From positions 1,488,001 through 1,552,000 of the forward strand of contig NZ_CP115768.1 in NCBI RefSeq assembly GCF_027912835.1: a stretch of 64,000 nucleotides of DNA. Reading direction: 5' to 3'. How positions within the stretch are numbered: the stretch's first letter is position 1; every line of letters begins with the position of its first letter. The notes below the pieces were generated by a model. It was not told where the DNA came from. It saw only the letters and a list, made by a program, of their open reading frames with translations, and made no database searches. A program made the position numbers and the translations under genes. Positions 55,629 to 64,000 of the stretch are shown piece after piece. This stretch comes from Paracoccus sediminicola. GTDB lineage: Bacteria > Pseudomonadota > Alphaproteobacteria > Rhodobacterales > Rhodobacteraceae.

Positions 55629-55781
55629 ATGCCGCAACCATCCACCCAGATCGCCGCAAGCCAGAGCACCCAAGGGCAGCACGGTCCCGCCAGAACGATA
55701 TTCAACATCATCCCACCCGGAACGCTGATGCCGCCGGAAACCCACCGCTTCGGGCCTGTCCCGTTGGAGCAAACATCATGA
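55629..55781 (+). CDS. Possible 50-residue ORF coupled to sucA
   Basis: Runs from ATG 55629 to a TGA that overlaps the sucA start as ATGA (55778-55781). It reads MPQPSTQIAASQ and later TIFNIIPPGTLMPPETHRFG (in parts). CGGAG lies eight bases before the start. Codon use has more A/T in third positions than its neighbours and includes AGA and ATA, so it may be a weakly expressed leader or a chance ORF; the exact coupling argues for translation. Confidence 0.4.
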   Translation: MPQPSTQIAASQSTQGQHGPARTIFNIIPPGTLMPPETHRFGPVPLEQTS

Positions 55782-58744
55782 ACGACCAACCGAAGAACAC
55801 CGATTTCCACGACTCGTCCTTTTTGCAGGGGCATAACGCGGAATATGTCGAACAGCTCTATGGCCAGTGGGCGCGCGATCCGCATGCGGTGGACGCCGCC
55901 TGGGACCGCTATTTCGCCGCACTTGGCGATGACGCGGAGGATGCGGTTGCCGAGGCCGAGGGGCCAAGCTGGAAGCGGGCCGACTGGCCGCCCGTCGAGA
56001 ATGGCGAACTCACCGCCGCGCTGACCGGCGAATGGCCGATGGCCTCGAAGGAGGAAGCCTCTGCCGCGATGGAAAAGATCGCCGCAAAGGCCACCGAGAA
56101 GGGCAAGGAGATCAGCCCCGATGTGATGCGCCGGGCTGTCGTCGATTCGATCCGCGCGCTGATGCTGATCCGCGCCTACCGGATCCGCGGGCATCTTCAC
56201 GCCAATCTCGATCCGCTGGGTCTGCGCGAGGTGCCCGATCATGGCGAGCTGCTGCCCGAGACCTATGGCTTCAAGGAAGCCGATATGGACCGGCCGATCT
56301 TCATCGATAATGTGCTGGGCCTTGAAGTCGCCTCGATGCGGGAAATCAAGGAGATTATGGCGCGCACCTATTGTGGCACCTTTGCGCTGCAATACATGCA
56401 TATCTCGAACCCCGAGGAAGCCGCCTGGCTGAAAGAGCGGATCGAGGGTTACGGCAAGGAAATCGCCTTCACCCAGAATGGCCGCCGGGCGATCCTGAAC
56501 AAGCTGGTCGAGGCCGAGGGCTTCGAGAAATTCCTGCATGTGAAATACATGGGCACGAAGCGGTTCGGTCTCGATGGCGGCGAGTCGCTGATCCCGGCGA
56601 TGGAACAGATCATCAAGCGCGGCGGCGCGCTTGGCGTGAAGGACATCGTGATCGGCATGCCCCACCGTGGCCGGCTTTCGGTGCTGGCGAATGTGATGGC
56701 CAAGCCCTATCGCGCGATCTTCCACGAATTCCAGGGCGGCAGCTTCAAGCCCGAGGATGTGGATGGCTCGGGCGATGTGAAATACCATCTGGGCGCCTCC
56801 TCCGATCGCGAATTCGACGGCAACACCGTCCACCTGTCGCTGACCGCGAATCCCTCGCATCTGGAAGCAGTGAACCCGGTGGTACTCGGCAAGGCGCGGG
56901 CCAAGGGTGACCAGCTCGGCGACCGCAAGGATCGCACGGCGGTGCTGCCGGTGCTGTTGCATGGCGATGCCGCCTTTGCGGGTCAGGGCATCGTTGCGGA
57001 ATGTCTCCAGCTTTCCGGCATTCGCGGCCATCGCACCGGCGGCACGATCCATATCGTGGTGAACAACCAGATCGGCTTCACCACCGCGCCGCATTTCAGC
57101 CGCACCTCGCCCTATCCGACCGATATCGCGCTGATGGTCGAAGCGCCGATCTTCCACGTCAATGGCGACGATCCGGAAGCGGTGGTTCATGCCGCCAAGG
57201 TGGCGACCGAGTTCCGGCAGAAATTCCACAAGGATGTGGTCATCGACATCTTCTGCTATCGCCGCTTCGGCCATAACGAAGGCGACGAGCCGATGTTCAC
57301 CAACCCGGCGATGTACAAGGAGATCAAGGGCCACAAGACGACCCTCCAGCTTTACACCGACCGGCTGGTCGCCGACGGGCTGATCCCCGAGGGCGAGATC
57401 GAGGATATGAAATCCGCGTTCCAGTCCCATCTGTCGGAAGAGTTCGATCTGGGCAAGAACTTCAAGCCGAACAAGGCGGATTGGCTTGACGGGAAATGGA
57501 CCGGCTTCGAGAAAGAAGGCGAGGAATATGTCCGCGGCGACACCGGCATCCCGAAGGAGTCGATGGAACAGATCGGCCACGCGCTGACCACCGCGCCTGA
57601 CGACATCAACCTGCACAAGACGGTCGGCCGGCTGATCGAAGGCAAGAAGAAGATGTTCGAGACCGGCGAAGGCTTCGACTGGGCGACCGGCGAGGCGCTG
57701 GCCTTCGGTTCGTTGCTTCTGGAAGGCCATCCGGTCCGGCTCACCGGGCAGGATTCGACGCGCGGCACGTTCAGCCACCGCCACTCGGCCTTTGTCGATC
57801 AGGTCAACGAACAGCGCTATTATCCGCTGAACAATATCCGCGAAGGCCAGGCCCGCTATGAGGTGCATGACTCCATGCTCTCGGAATATGCGGTGCTCGG
57901 CTTTGAATATGGATATTCCCTGGCCGAGCCGAACACGCTGACCCTTTGGGAAGCGCAGTTCGGCGACTTCGCCAATGGCGCGCAGATCATGTTCGACCAG
58001 TTCATCTCCTCAGGCGAAAAGAAGTGGCTTCGCATGTCCGGCCTGGTGATGCTGCTGCCGCATGGCTATGAGGGTCAGGGGCCGGAGCACAGCTCGGCCC
58101 GTCCCGAGCGGTTCCTGCAAATGTGCGCCGAAGATAACTGGATCGTCGCCAACTGCACCACGCCGGCGAATTATTTCCACATCCTGCGCCGCCAGATTCA
58201 CCGCCAGTTCCGCAAACCGCTGGTGCTGATGACGCCCAAATCGCTGCTGCGTCACCCTCTGGCGGTTTCGGACGCGGAAGAGTTCCAGACCGGATCGACC
58301 TTCCACCGCGTGCTGCACGACGATGCCGAGCGCGGGCGGTCGGACACCAAGCTGGTCGCCGATGACAAGATCCGGCGCGTCGTGATCTGCTCGGGCAAGG
58401 TCTATTTCGATCTGCTCAAGGAGCGCGATGAGCGCGGCATCGACGACATCTATCTGATGCGTCTCGAACAGTTCTATCCCTTCCCGCAGCAATCGCTGAT
58501 GAAAGAGATGGGTCGGTTCAAGCAGGCAGATATGATCTGGTGCCAGGAAGAGCCGAAAAACCAGGGCGGGTGGAGCTTTGTCGAGCCCAATCTGGAATGG
58601 GTGCTCAACCGGCTCGAAGCAAAGCACAGCCGTGTGCGCTATGTCGGACGTCACGCTGCGGCCTCGGTCGCGACGGGTCTGGCCTCGCGCCACAAGGAAG
58701 AACAGCAGGCGCTCGTGAACGAAGCGCTGACCATCGAGGAATAA
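55778..58744 (+). CDS. sucA: 2-oxoglutarate dehydrogenase E1 component
   Basis: ThDP-dependent decarboxylase of the 2-oxoglutarate dehydrogenase complex. 988 residues. N-terminal FLQGHNAEYVEQLYGQWARDP is the E2-binding region; the RIRGHLHANLDPLGL segment, IGMPHRGRLSVLANV, GDAAFAGQG and NNQIGFTTAP follow, and ThDP/Mg binding is in the middle region. The C-terminal part includes SFVEPNLEWVL. It is normal in length, with no fused E2 domain. The stop is 3 bases before sucB. Confidence 0.98.
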   Translation: MNDQPKNTDFHDSSFLQGHNAEYVEQLYGQWARDPHAVDAAWDRYFAALGDDAEDAVAEAEGPSWKRADWPPVENGELTAALTGEWPMASKEEASAAMEKIAAKATEKGKEISPDVMRRAVVDSIRALMLIRAYRIRGHLHANLDPLGLREVPDHGELLPETYGFKEADMDRPIFIDNVLGLEVASMREIKEIMARTYCGTFALQYMHISNPEEAAWLKERIEGYGKEIAFTQNGRRAILNKLVEAEGFEKFLHVKYMGTKRFGLDGGESLIPAMEQIIKRGGALGVKDIVIGMPHRGRLSVLANVMAKPYRAIFHEFQGGSFKPEDVDGSGDVKYHLGASSDREFDGNTVHLSLTANPSHLEAVNPVVLGKARAKGDQLGDRKDRTAVLPVLLHGDAAFAGQGIVAECLQLSGIRGHRTGGTIHIVVNNQIGFTTAPHFSRTSPYPTDIALMVEAPIFHVNGDDPEAVVHAAKVATEFRQKFHKDVVIDIFCYRRFGHNEGDEPMFTNPAMYKEIKGHKTTLQLYTDRLVADGLIPEGEIEDMKSAFQSHLSEEFDLGKNFKPNKADWLDGKWTGFEKEGEEYVRGDTGIPKESMEQIGHALTTAPDDINLHKTVGRLIEGKKKMFETGEGFDWATGEALAFGSLLLEGHPVRLTGQDSTRGTFSHRHSAFVDQVNEQRYYPLNNIREGQARYEVHDSMLSEYAVLGFEYGYSLAEPNTLTLWEAQFGDFANGAQIMFDQFISSGEKKWLRMSGLVMLLPHGYEGQGPEHSSARPERFLQMCAEDNWIVANCTTPANYFHILRRQIHRQFRKPLVLMTPKSLLRHPLAVSDAEEFQTGSTFHRVLHDDAERGRSDTKLVADDKIRRVVICSGKVYFDLLKERDERGIDDIYLMRLEQFYPFPQQSLMKEMGRFKQADMIWCQEEPKNQGGWSFVEPNLEWVLNRLEAKHSRVRYVGRHAAASVATGLASRHKEEQQALVNEALTIEE

Positions 58745-58747
58745 ATC

Positions 58748-60403
58748 ATGGCAACCGAAGTCCGCGTGCCCACACTGGGCGAATCCGTCACCGAGGCCAC
58801 TGTCGCTACCTGGTTCAAGCAGCCGGGCGACCGCGTCGAGGCGGACGAAATGCTCTGTGAGCTGGAAACCGACAAGGTGACGGTCGAAGTCCCTGCCCCC
58901 GCTGCCGGTGTGCTGGCCGAGATCGTGGCCGCCGAGGGCGAGACGGTCGGCGTCGATGCGCTGCTGGCGCAGATCGACGAATCCGGCAAAGGCGACGCCG
59001 GCGGCTCGGACGGCGGCAAGTCGGGAAAGGCCGGCAAGGCCGAGAAGGCCGAGGCCAGCAAAGAGTCGGAAGCGCAGGCCGAAGATAACAGCGGCGAAGC
59101 CGAAAAGGCGCCCAAGAAGGATGCTCAGGAAGGACAGCAGGAGATGAGCGGTAAATCGGTTGATGTGATGGTTCCTTCGCTTGGGGAATCGGTCAGCGAG
59201 GCCACGGTGGCCACCTGGTTCAAGAAAGTCGGCGACGAGGTTGCCGCCGACGAGATGCTGTGCGAGCTGGAAACCGACAAGGTCTCGGTCGAGGTGCCCG
59301 CCCCGGCTGCCGGCGTTCTGGCCGAGATCGTGGCCGAGGAAGGCACCACGGTCGATGCCAAGGCCAAGCTTGCGGTGATCTCGGAAGGCGCGTCCGGTTC
59401 GGGCGGCGGCGGCAAAGCCGCGCCGGAACCCGAGGCTGATGGCGATGGCGATGACGACACCGCCAGCGATGTCGGCTCTTCGGGTGCCGGCCCCGAGGAA
59501 ACCAAGCCGCGCGAAGATGTCGAGGATGCGCCGTCCGCCAAGAAGGCGATGGCCGAAAAGAATATCAGCCGCGATCAGGTTCAGGGCTCTGGCAAGGATG
59601 GCCGGGTCATGAAGGAAGATGTGGCCAAGGCCAGGTCCGGCGCGGCGAAATCCGGCGCCGACAATGCTTCGGCGAAAAAGGCCCCCGCCTCGGCCGAGCA
59701 GGCCGACCGCGAGGAACGGGTCAAGATGACCCGCCTGCGCCAGACCATCGCCCGCCGTCTGAAGGACGCGCAGAACACCGCCGCCATGCTGACCACCTAT
59801 AACGAGGCGGACATGAAGGCGATCATGGATCTGCGCAACGAATACAAGGAACCTTTCGAAAAGAAGCACGGCGTCAAGCTGGGCTTCATGTCCTTCTTCG
59901 TGAAGGCCTGCTGCCACGCGCTGAACGAGGTCCCCGAGGTGAATGCCGAGATCGACGGCACCGAGGTGGTCTACAAGAACTATGTCAATATGGGCGTGGC
60001 GGTCGGCACGCCGCAGGGTCTCGTCGTGCCGGTGGTGAAGGATGCCGACCAGAAGAGCTTTGCGGCAATCGAGAAAGAGATCGGAGAGCTTGGCAAGAAA
60101 GGCCGCGACGGCAAGCTGACCATGGCCGAGATGCAGGGCGGCACCTTCACCATCTCGAATGGCGGCGTCTATGGCTCGCTCATGTCCTCGCCGATCCTGA
60201 ACCCGCCGCAATCGGGCATTCTCGGGATGCACAAGATCCAGGAACGCGCGATGGTGGTCGGCGGCGAGATCGTCATCCGCCCGATGATGTATCTGGCACT
60301 GAGCTATGACCACCGTATCGTGGACGGCAAGGGCGCTGTGACCTTCCTCGTCCGCGTGAAAGAGGCGCTGGAGGATCCGCGGCGGCTGCTGATGGATCTC
60401 TGA
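58748..60403 (+). CDS. sucB: 2-oxoglutarate dehydrogenase E2 (dihydrolipoamide succinyltransferase), double lipoyl form
   Basis: 551 residues against about 400 in E. coli. It has two lipoyl domains, residues 2-77 (lipoyl Lys43 in ETDKVTVEV) and 137-212 (Lys178 in ETDKVSVEV), separated by a Lys/Glu/Ala-rich linker. Then come an acidic linker, the E1/E3-binding domain (about 256-297, [16 protein letters not shown] and [11 protein letters not shown]) and the catalytic core ending with [14 protein letters not shown]. Met133 (59144) begins [16 protein letters not shown], looks like an ancestral N-terminus and has AAGGA nine bases before it. The expected next gene, lpd (E3), is absent. Confidence 0.96.
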   Translation: MATEVRVPTLGESVTEATVATWFKQPGDRVEADEMLCELETDKVTVEVPAPAAGVLAEIVAAEGETVGVDALLAQIDESGKGDAGGSDGGKSGKAGKAEKAEASKESEAQAEDNSGEAEKAPKKDAQEGQQEMSGKSVDVMVPSLGESVSEATVATWFKKVGDEVAADEMLCELETDKVSVEVPAPAAGVLAEIVAEEGTTVDAKAKLAVISEGASGSGGGGKAAPEPEADGDGDDDTASDVGSSGAGPEETKPREDVEDAPSAKKAMAEKNISRDQVQGSGKDGRVMKEDVAKARSGAAKSGADNASAKKAPASAEQADREERVKMTRLRQTIARRLKDAQNTAAMLTTYNEADMKAIMDLRNEYKEPFEKKHGVKLGFMSFFVKACCHALNEVPEVNAEIDGTEVVYKNYVNMGVAVGTPQGLVVPVVKDADQKSFAAIEKEIGELGKKGRDGKLTMAEMQGGTFTISNGGVYGSLMSSPILNPPQSGILGMHKIQERAMVVGGEIVIRPMMYLALSYDHRIVDGKGAVTFLVRVKEALEDPRRLLMDL

Positions 60404-60410
60404 TAACAGC

Positions 60411-60430
60411 GGATCCCGGTGAAATCCCTT
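60411..60430. repeat. Direct repeat, left copy
   Basis: GGATCCCGGTGAAATCCCTT. The right copy at 60821-60840 differs at position 7 (C to G) and in the last two bases, leaving 17 of the first 18 bases identical. The copies are 410 bp apart and bracket most of the gene-poor region after sucB. Confidence 0.5.
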
Positions 60431-60431
60431 G

Positions 60432-60465
60432 GCGAGCGCCTGAGCGATTTCGTTCAGGCGCTCGC
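60432..60465 (+). terminator. Perfect 12-bp hairpin after sucB
   Basis: GCGAGCGCCTGA (60432-60443) pairs with TCAGGCGCTCGC (60454-60465) around a 10-base loop, 28 bases after the sucB stop. No U-tract follows (GCTTGGG), so it is either a weak terminator or an mRNA 3'-end stabiliser. Confidence 0.5.
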
Positions 60466-60820
60466 GCTTGGGATCTTCGCGGCCCATCTGATCGGCCCCG
60501 TCTCGACCCGCGCCGGGGGTCACGCTGACGGAGATCAGCACCAGCTTCGGAAACGTCATGACGATCCCGCCCGCTCTGGTCGGCAGCGCAAGGGGACAGG
60601 GTGGATCCTCACGTCAGCCTGCTGAGCGGCGTTTCCGCGGTCGCGGCAGTCAGCGCCATCGCAAATCTTCTCGGGATCACGTTCACCGAGGCACAGATTG
60701 TCGAGAGAGGCTGAGTGTCGACGCTGGCGGATGCACACGCGATGTGACAGCTGCTCTGCCAAAGGTGCTGCTTCCGTTGCAATTCCCGTCCGCCCTTCTT
60801 AAGAGACCAGCGAAACGCAA

Positions 60821-60840
60821 GGATCCGGGTGAAATCCCCG
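60821..60840. repeat. Direct repeat, right copy
   Basis: GGATCCGGGTGAAATCCCCG, partner of the copy at 60411-60430. This copy also folds on itself: ATCCGGG (60823-60829) pairs with CCCGGAT (60837-60843). Confidence 0.5.
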
Positions 60841-60923
60841 GATGGCTCTTCCGGCCGCCGATCCGCCGGATAACCGGACAAACCCGAATTGACATACCGG
60901 CGCGCCTGTTCCGCCGGTGACGG

Positions 60924-62423
60924 ATGGAATTCATGACTTCTCTGGACATTTACCGCGAGGAATGGGTCGGCAATATTCGCCGCGACCTGCTTTCCGGGCT
61001 CGTCGTGGCGCTCGCGCTCATCCCCGAGGCGATCGCTTTCTCGATCATCGCCGGCGTCGATCCGAAAGTGGGGCTCTACGCCTCGTTCTCGATCGCGGTC
61101 ATCACCGCCATCGCCGGCGGACGCCCCGGCATGATCTCGGCCGCCACCGCAGCGACCGCGGTGCTGATGGTCACGCTGGTCCGCGACCACGGGCTGCAAT
61201 ATCTGCTGGCGGCGACGGTGCTGGCCGGGCTGTTGCAGATCGGGATGGGGCTGCTGAAGCTGGGCTTCGTGATGCGCTATGTCTCGAAATCGGTGATGAC
61301 GGGCTTCGTCAATGCGCTCGCCATATTGATCTTCATGGCGCAGCTGCCCGAGCTGGACCCGGCCCGCGTCACCTGGCTGACCTATGTGCTGGTCGCGGCG
61401 GGGCTGGCGATCATTTACCTCCTGCCGATGGTGACGAATGCCATCCCATCGCCACTCGTGACAATCGTCGTGCTGACCGTGCTGAGCCTGATGTTCAACT
61501 GGGATGTGCGCACCGTGGGCGATATGGGCGCCCTGCCCGATTCGCTGCCGGTCTTCCTGATCCCGCAGATTCCGCTGACGCTGGAAACGCTGATGATCAT
61601 CCTGCCCTATGCGCTGGCGGTGGCGGTGGTCGGGCTTCTGGAAAGCCTGATGACGCAGAACCTCGTCGATGAGCTGACCGACACGCGAACCGACCGCAAT
61701 CAGGAATGCATCGGTCAGGGGCTGGCCAACACCGCCACCGGCTTTATCGGCGGCATGGCGGGATGCGCGATGATCGGGCAATCGATGATCAACGTGAAAT
61801 CGGGCGGGCGCGGGCGGCTGTCCTGCGCCTTTGCCGGGGTCATGCTGCTGATCTTCTGCGTGTTCCTGGGGCCCTGGGTGGCGCAGATCCCGATGCCGGC
61901 TCTCGTGGCGATCATGATCATGGTGTCCATCGGCACCTTTTCCTGGTCCTCGATCAAGTCGCTGAAGACGCATCCGCGCTCATCCTCGATCGTGATGCTG
62001 GCCACGGTGGTCACGGTGGTCTGGACCCATAATCTCGCGATCGGGGTCCTGGTGGGCGTGCTGCTGTCGGGGATCTTCTTCGCCGCCAAGATCGCGCAGC
62101 TTTTCCGCGTCCGCTCAGAGCTGAGCGCGGATGGCCGCAGCCGGACCTATCATGTCGAGGGCCAGCTTTTCTACGGGTCGGTCGAGGATTTCATGACCGC
62201 CTTCGACTTCAAGGAGGTGCTCGACCGGGTGGTGATCGATGTGTCGCGCGCGCATATCTGGGACATCTCGTCGGTGCAGGCGCTCGACATGGCTGTGCTG
62301 AAATTTCGTCGCGACGGCGCCGAGGTCGAGATTGTCGGCATGAATGAAGCATCCGAGACCATCGTCGACAGGCTGGCGCTGCACGACAAGCCGGATGGTA
62401 TGGTCAAGCTGATGGCGCATTGA
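60924..62423 (+). CDS. SulP family anion transporter with STAS domain
   Basis: 499 residues with ten to twelve membrane helices and a C-terminal STAS domain from about residue 405 ([23 protein letters not shown]). The N-terminal [24 protein letters not shown] is the SulP signature, and [22 protein letters not shown] is the conserved central loop. Bacterial SulP proteins take up sulfate, bicarbonate or dicarboxylates; the substrate is not clear. ATG 60933 is an alternative start with a TGGA site. The universal stress gene follows 14 bases after its stop, so both are probably one unit. Confidence 0.92.
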   Translation: MEFMTSLDIYREEWVGNIRRDLLSGLVVALALIPEAIAFSIIAGVDPKVGLYASFSIAVITAIAGGRPGMISAATAATAVLMVTLVRDHGLQYLLAATVLAGLLQIGMGLLKLGFVMRYVSKSVMTGFVNALAILIFMAQLPELDPARVTWLTYVLVAAGLAIIYLLPMVTNAIPSPLVTIVVLTVLSLMFNWDVRTVGDMGALPDSLPVFLIPQIPLTLETLMIILPYALAVAVVGLLESLMTQNLVDELTDTRTDRNQECIGQGLANTATGFIGGMAGCAMIGQSMINVKSGGRGRLSCAFAGVMLLIFCVFLGPWVAQIPMPALVAIMIMVSIGTFSWSSIKSLKTHPRSSSIVMLATVVTVVWTHNLAIGVLVGVLLSGIFFAAKIAQLFRVRSELSADGRSRTYHVEGQLFYGSVEDFMTAFDFKEVLDRVVIDVSRAHIWDISSVQALDMAVLKFRRDGAEVEIVGMNEASETIVDRLALHDKPDGMVKLMAH

Positions 62424-62437
62424 GGGAGGAACACCGC

Positions 62438-63292
62438 ATGAGCAACAAGATCATCGCATTGGTGGACGGCTCGGATTACGCCGCCAGCGTCTGTGACCAC
62501 GCGGCATGGTTTTCGCAGCGCACCGGCGCTCCGGTCGAGCTTCTGCATGTGCTTGGCCGGCGCGAGGCGGATGGCAAACAGGACCTGTCGGGCGCCGTGG
62601 GGCTGGGCGCGCGCAGCAAGCTTCTGGAGGAGCTGGCCACGCTGGACGCGCAGCGCTCGCGGCTGATGAATGAGCGGGGCCGGGCGATTCTCGACGATGC
62701 CCGTGCGATTCTGGAAAAGGACGGCGTCACGGCGATCACTCAGCAGCTCCGACAGGGAGATCTGGTCGAGGCGGTGGCCGAGAAGGAAGCCGAGACCCGC
62801 GTCGTCCTGATCGGCAAGCGCGGCGAGGCGGCGGATTTCGCCAAGGGGCATCTTGGCTCGAATCTGGAAAGGATCATCCGCGCCAGCCGCAAACCGGTCT
62901 TCGTCGCCTCTCGCGCCTTCCGCACGATCCGAAGGGTGCTGGTGGCGTGGGATGGCGGCGCCTCGGCCCGCAACGCCGTCGCGCATATATCGAAAAGCGA
63001 GCTGTTCGCCGGGCTGGAGATCCATCTCGTCACCGCCGGTGCAGACCGAGTGGAGACGTTGAAAGGGATGAGCGAGGCGCAACGCCTGCTGGAGGACGCC
63101 GGGCTGAGCACACAGGCCCGCACCGTGACGGGCGACCCGGAGACCGCGCTTGGCGAGCTGGTCGAGACGGAGGGTTATGACATGGTGGTGATGGGCGCGC
63201 ATGGGCATAGCCGTGTGCGGAGCCTCATCATCGGCTCGACCACCACGGCGATGATCCGCGCCTGCAAGGTGCCGGTCGTCTTGGTCCGCTGA
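62438..63292 (+). CDS. Tandem-domain universal stress protein
   Basis: 284 residues made of two UspA folds. The first starts at MSNKIIALVDGSDYAASVCDHA and contains IGKRGEAADFAKGHLGSNLERIIRAS; the second, from FRTIRRVLVAWDGGASARNAV, has MGAHGHSRVRSLIIGSTTTAMIR with the ATP-binding G-x2-G-x9-G-S pattern. The pairing of a Usp gene with a SulP transporter gene suggests the Usp modulates the transporter. GGGAGGAA precedes the start. Confidence 0.92.
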   Translation: MSNKIIALVDGSDYAASVCDHAAWFSQRTGAPVELLHVLGRREADGKQDLSGAVGLGARSKLLEELATLDAQRSRLMNERGRAILDDARAILEKDGVTAITQQLRQGDLVEAVAEKEAETRVVLIGKRGEAADFAKGHLGSNLERIIRASRKPVFVASRAFRTIRRVLVAWDGGASARNAVAHISKSELFAGLEIHLVTAGADRVETLKGMSEAQRLLEDAGLSTQARTVTGDPETALGELVETEGYDMVVMGAHGHSRVRSLIIGSTTTAMIRACKVPVVLVR

Positions 63293-63310
63293 ACTGAGCT
63301 GCACGGCAGA

Positions 63311-63346
63311 AAAACAGGCCCGCAGCCTTTCGGCGCGGGCCTTTTT
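63311..63346. terminator. Bidirectional terminator between the stress gene and prmA
   Basis: AGGCCCGC (63316-63323) pairs with GCGGGCCT (63335-63342), with TTTTT on the plus side and, on the minus strand, GTTTTT beyond the other arm (AAAAAC at 63310-63315). It can end both convergent transcripts. Confidence 0.85.
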
Positions 63347-63365
63347 CGATGTGTGTTTGCGGGGA

Positions 63366-64000
63366 TCAACGGCGCTGCATCACCAAGGTGGACCACTCGC
63401 CCAGATCCTCGCGACGCTCGGGATCGAAGCCCGCGGCGTCATAGGCGGCGGTGACCTCGTCGGCCTGCGTGGTCAGCAGCCCTGACAGAATGACCCTGCC
63501 CTGCGCTGCCACATGGCGGGCCATGTCAGGGGCCAGGTCGATCAGCGGCTGTTTCAGGATATTGGCGAAGACCAGGCCGAATGGCGCGGCCTCATCCAGC
63601 ATCGGGTGATCGAACCCGACCGCCTGAAGGCATTCGACGCGCCCGTCGAGCCCGTTGGCGATCACATTCGCCGCGGCCACATCCACGGCTACCGCGTCGA
63701 TGTCCGAGGCCAGCACCGTTCCCGGCCAGATCCGCGCCGCCGCCATGGCCAGCACCGCCGTGCCGCAGCCGATATCGGCGATCCGGCCCGGCACCCAGCC
63801 GGTCCTCGCCAGCCGGTCGAGCGCTTCAAGGCAACCCTTCGTCGTGCCGTGATGCCCGGTGCCAAAGGCCATCGCCGCCTCGATCAGCAGCGCCTCGGCG
63901 TCCTCGGGCACCTTGTCGGCATCGTGGCTGCCATAGACGAAGAAACGCCCCGCCTCGACCGGGGTCAGCTCTCGCCGGACATGCGCGACCCAATCCACCT
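63366..64000 (-). CDS. prmA: Ribosomal protein L11 methyltransferase, C-terminal part
   Basis: The gene enters from the right edge, so the N-terminus is missing; about 210 residues are visible. They show the PrmA catalytic domain: FGTGHHGTTKGCLEALD, SAM motif I IADIGCGTAVLAMAAARI, DIDAVAVDVAAANV, and the FANILKQPLIDLAPDM motif with the NILxxPL-type acceptor loop. PrmA trimethylates lysines and the N-terminus of L11. Convergent with the universal stress protein gene. Confidence 0.93.
   Translation of the reverse strand, partial: VDWVAHVRRELTPVEAGRFFVYGSHDADKVPEDAEALLIEAAMAFGTGHHGTTKGCLEALDRLARTGWVPGRIADIGCGTAVLAMAAARIWPGTVLASDIDAVAVDVAAANVIANGLDGRVECLQAVGFDHPMLDEAAPFGLVFANILKQPLIDLAPDMARHVAAQGRVILSGLLTTQADEVTAAYDAAGFDPERREDLGEWSTLVMQRR

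Larger units (their letters stand above)
60404..60923. other. Gene-poor region after sucB with direct repeats
   Basis: 520 bases without a recognisable gene. It contains a 12-bp perfect hairpin (60432-60465), a direct repeat (60411-60430 and 60821-60840), and a short plus-strand frame (60562-60714; GTG 60601 reads VDPHVSLLSGVSAVAAV then stops) that looks protein-like but matches nothing I recognise. Minus-strand frames here are also short and unconserved in appearance. Position after sucB is where lpd commonly lies, so it could be a scar of gene loss or insertion. Confidence 0.6.

Noticed and set aside
55178..57868. An 896-codon minus-strand frame opposite sucA
   Set aside because: Antisense of sucA with shadow-type composition and no motif.
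58010..60559. An 849-codon minus-strand frame opposite sucA-sucB
   Set aside because: Antisense shadow of two conserved genes. Only its first part (60404-60559) lies outside them and it shows no recognisable domain.
60556..60762. Minus-strand 68-codon frame in the gap after sucB as a transposase remnant
   Set aside because: No transposase motif, no terminal inverted repeats and only short open frames were found.

Overview
The window is ordinary chromosome of a GC-rich alphaproteobacterium of the Rhodobacteraceae, most like Paracoccus. Three things point there: the ATP synthase F0 operon with a split b/b' pair, a ChpT histidine phosphotransferase beside DUF3553, and the pcm-tolC-popZ-like order also known from Caulobacter. 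I see no prophage, integrase, transposase, CRISPR array or recognisable defence island. Coding density is high, many genes overlap as ATGA or TGATG, and most long antisense reading frames are shadows caused by GC-rich third codon positions.

Layout. 1-6 kb: end of a TSUP permease, then surE-pcm-nlpD-like (the order of the E. coli surE-pcm-nlpD cluster, without rpoS), then on the minus strand a PopZ-like protein, TolC and a second PIMT-family protein. 6-13 kb: tRNA-Cys, waaA, DUF1178, FAH-family hydrolase, ptsP (EI-Ntr), lysC and a class I aldolase. 13.5-25 kb: two identical tRNA-Asp genes, anmK, tyrS-ankyrin, two cyclophilins, pgk-proA, chpT/DUF3553, the ornithine-lipid pair olsB-olsA, fdxA, carD and an ICMT-like membrane protein. 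25-38 kb: a Kef-type antiporter, a 1093-residue GspL/GspC-like fusion, a SIMPL protein, metY-type enzyme, hisC-tyrA, adenosine kinase-nth and an OmpA lipoprotein. 38-44 kb: matB, the atpI-B-E-F'-F operon, an ArsR regulator and an exported double-DUF4375 protein. 44-60 kb: TCA-cycle block with sdhC-D-A-(two lipoproteins)-B, then NnrU, a Hint-domain protein and TSUP, then mdh-sucC-sucD-lipoprotein-(50-aa ORF)-sucA-sucB. 60.4-64 kb: a gene-poor gap, SulP transporter, universal stress protein and the end of prmA.

The genes act together mainly in central metabolism: succinate dehydrogenase, malate dehydrogenase, succinyl-CoA synthetase and 2-oxoglutarate dehydrogenase E1/E2 feed electrons to the respiratory chain, whose gradient drives the F0F1 ATP synthase encoded nearby.

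The most notable non-gene signal is a pair of 10-bp GTGATCAC-core palindromes, exactly 11 bp apart, found upstream of both sdhC and sucC; it looks like an operator shared by the two TCA operons. Other points worth attention are the GspL/GspC-like orphan fusion with degenerate internal repeats, a double-lipoyl E2o with a well-placed internal start, lipoproteins inside the sdh operon, an ArsR-controlled exported protein with two DUF4375-like repeats, several small ORFs, and a structured segment with two terminators between fdxA and carD.
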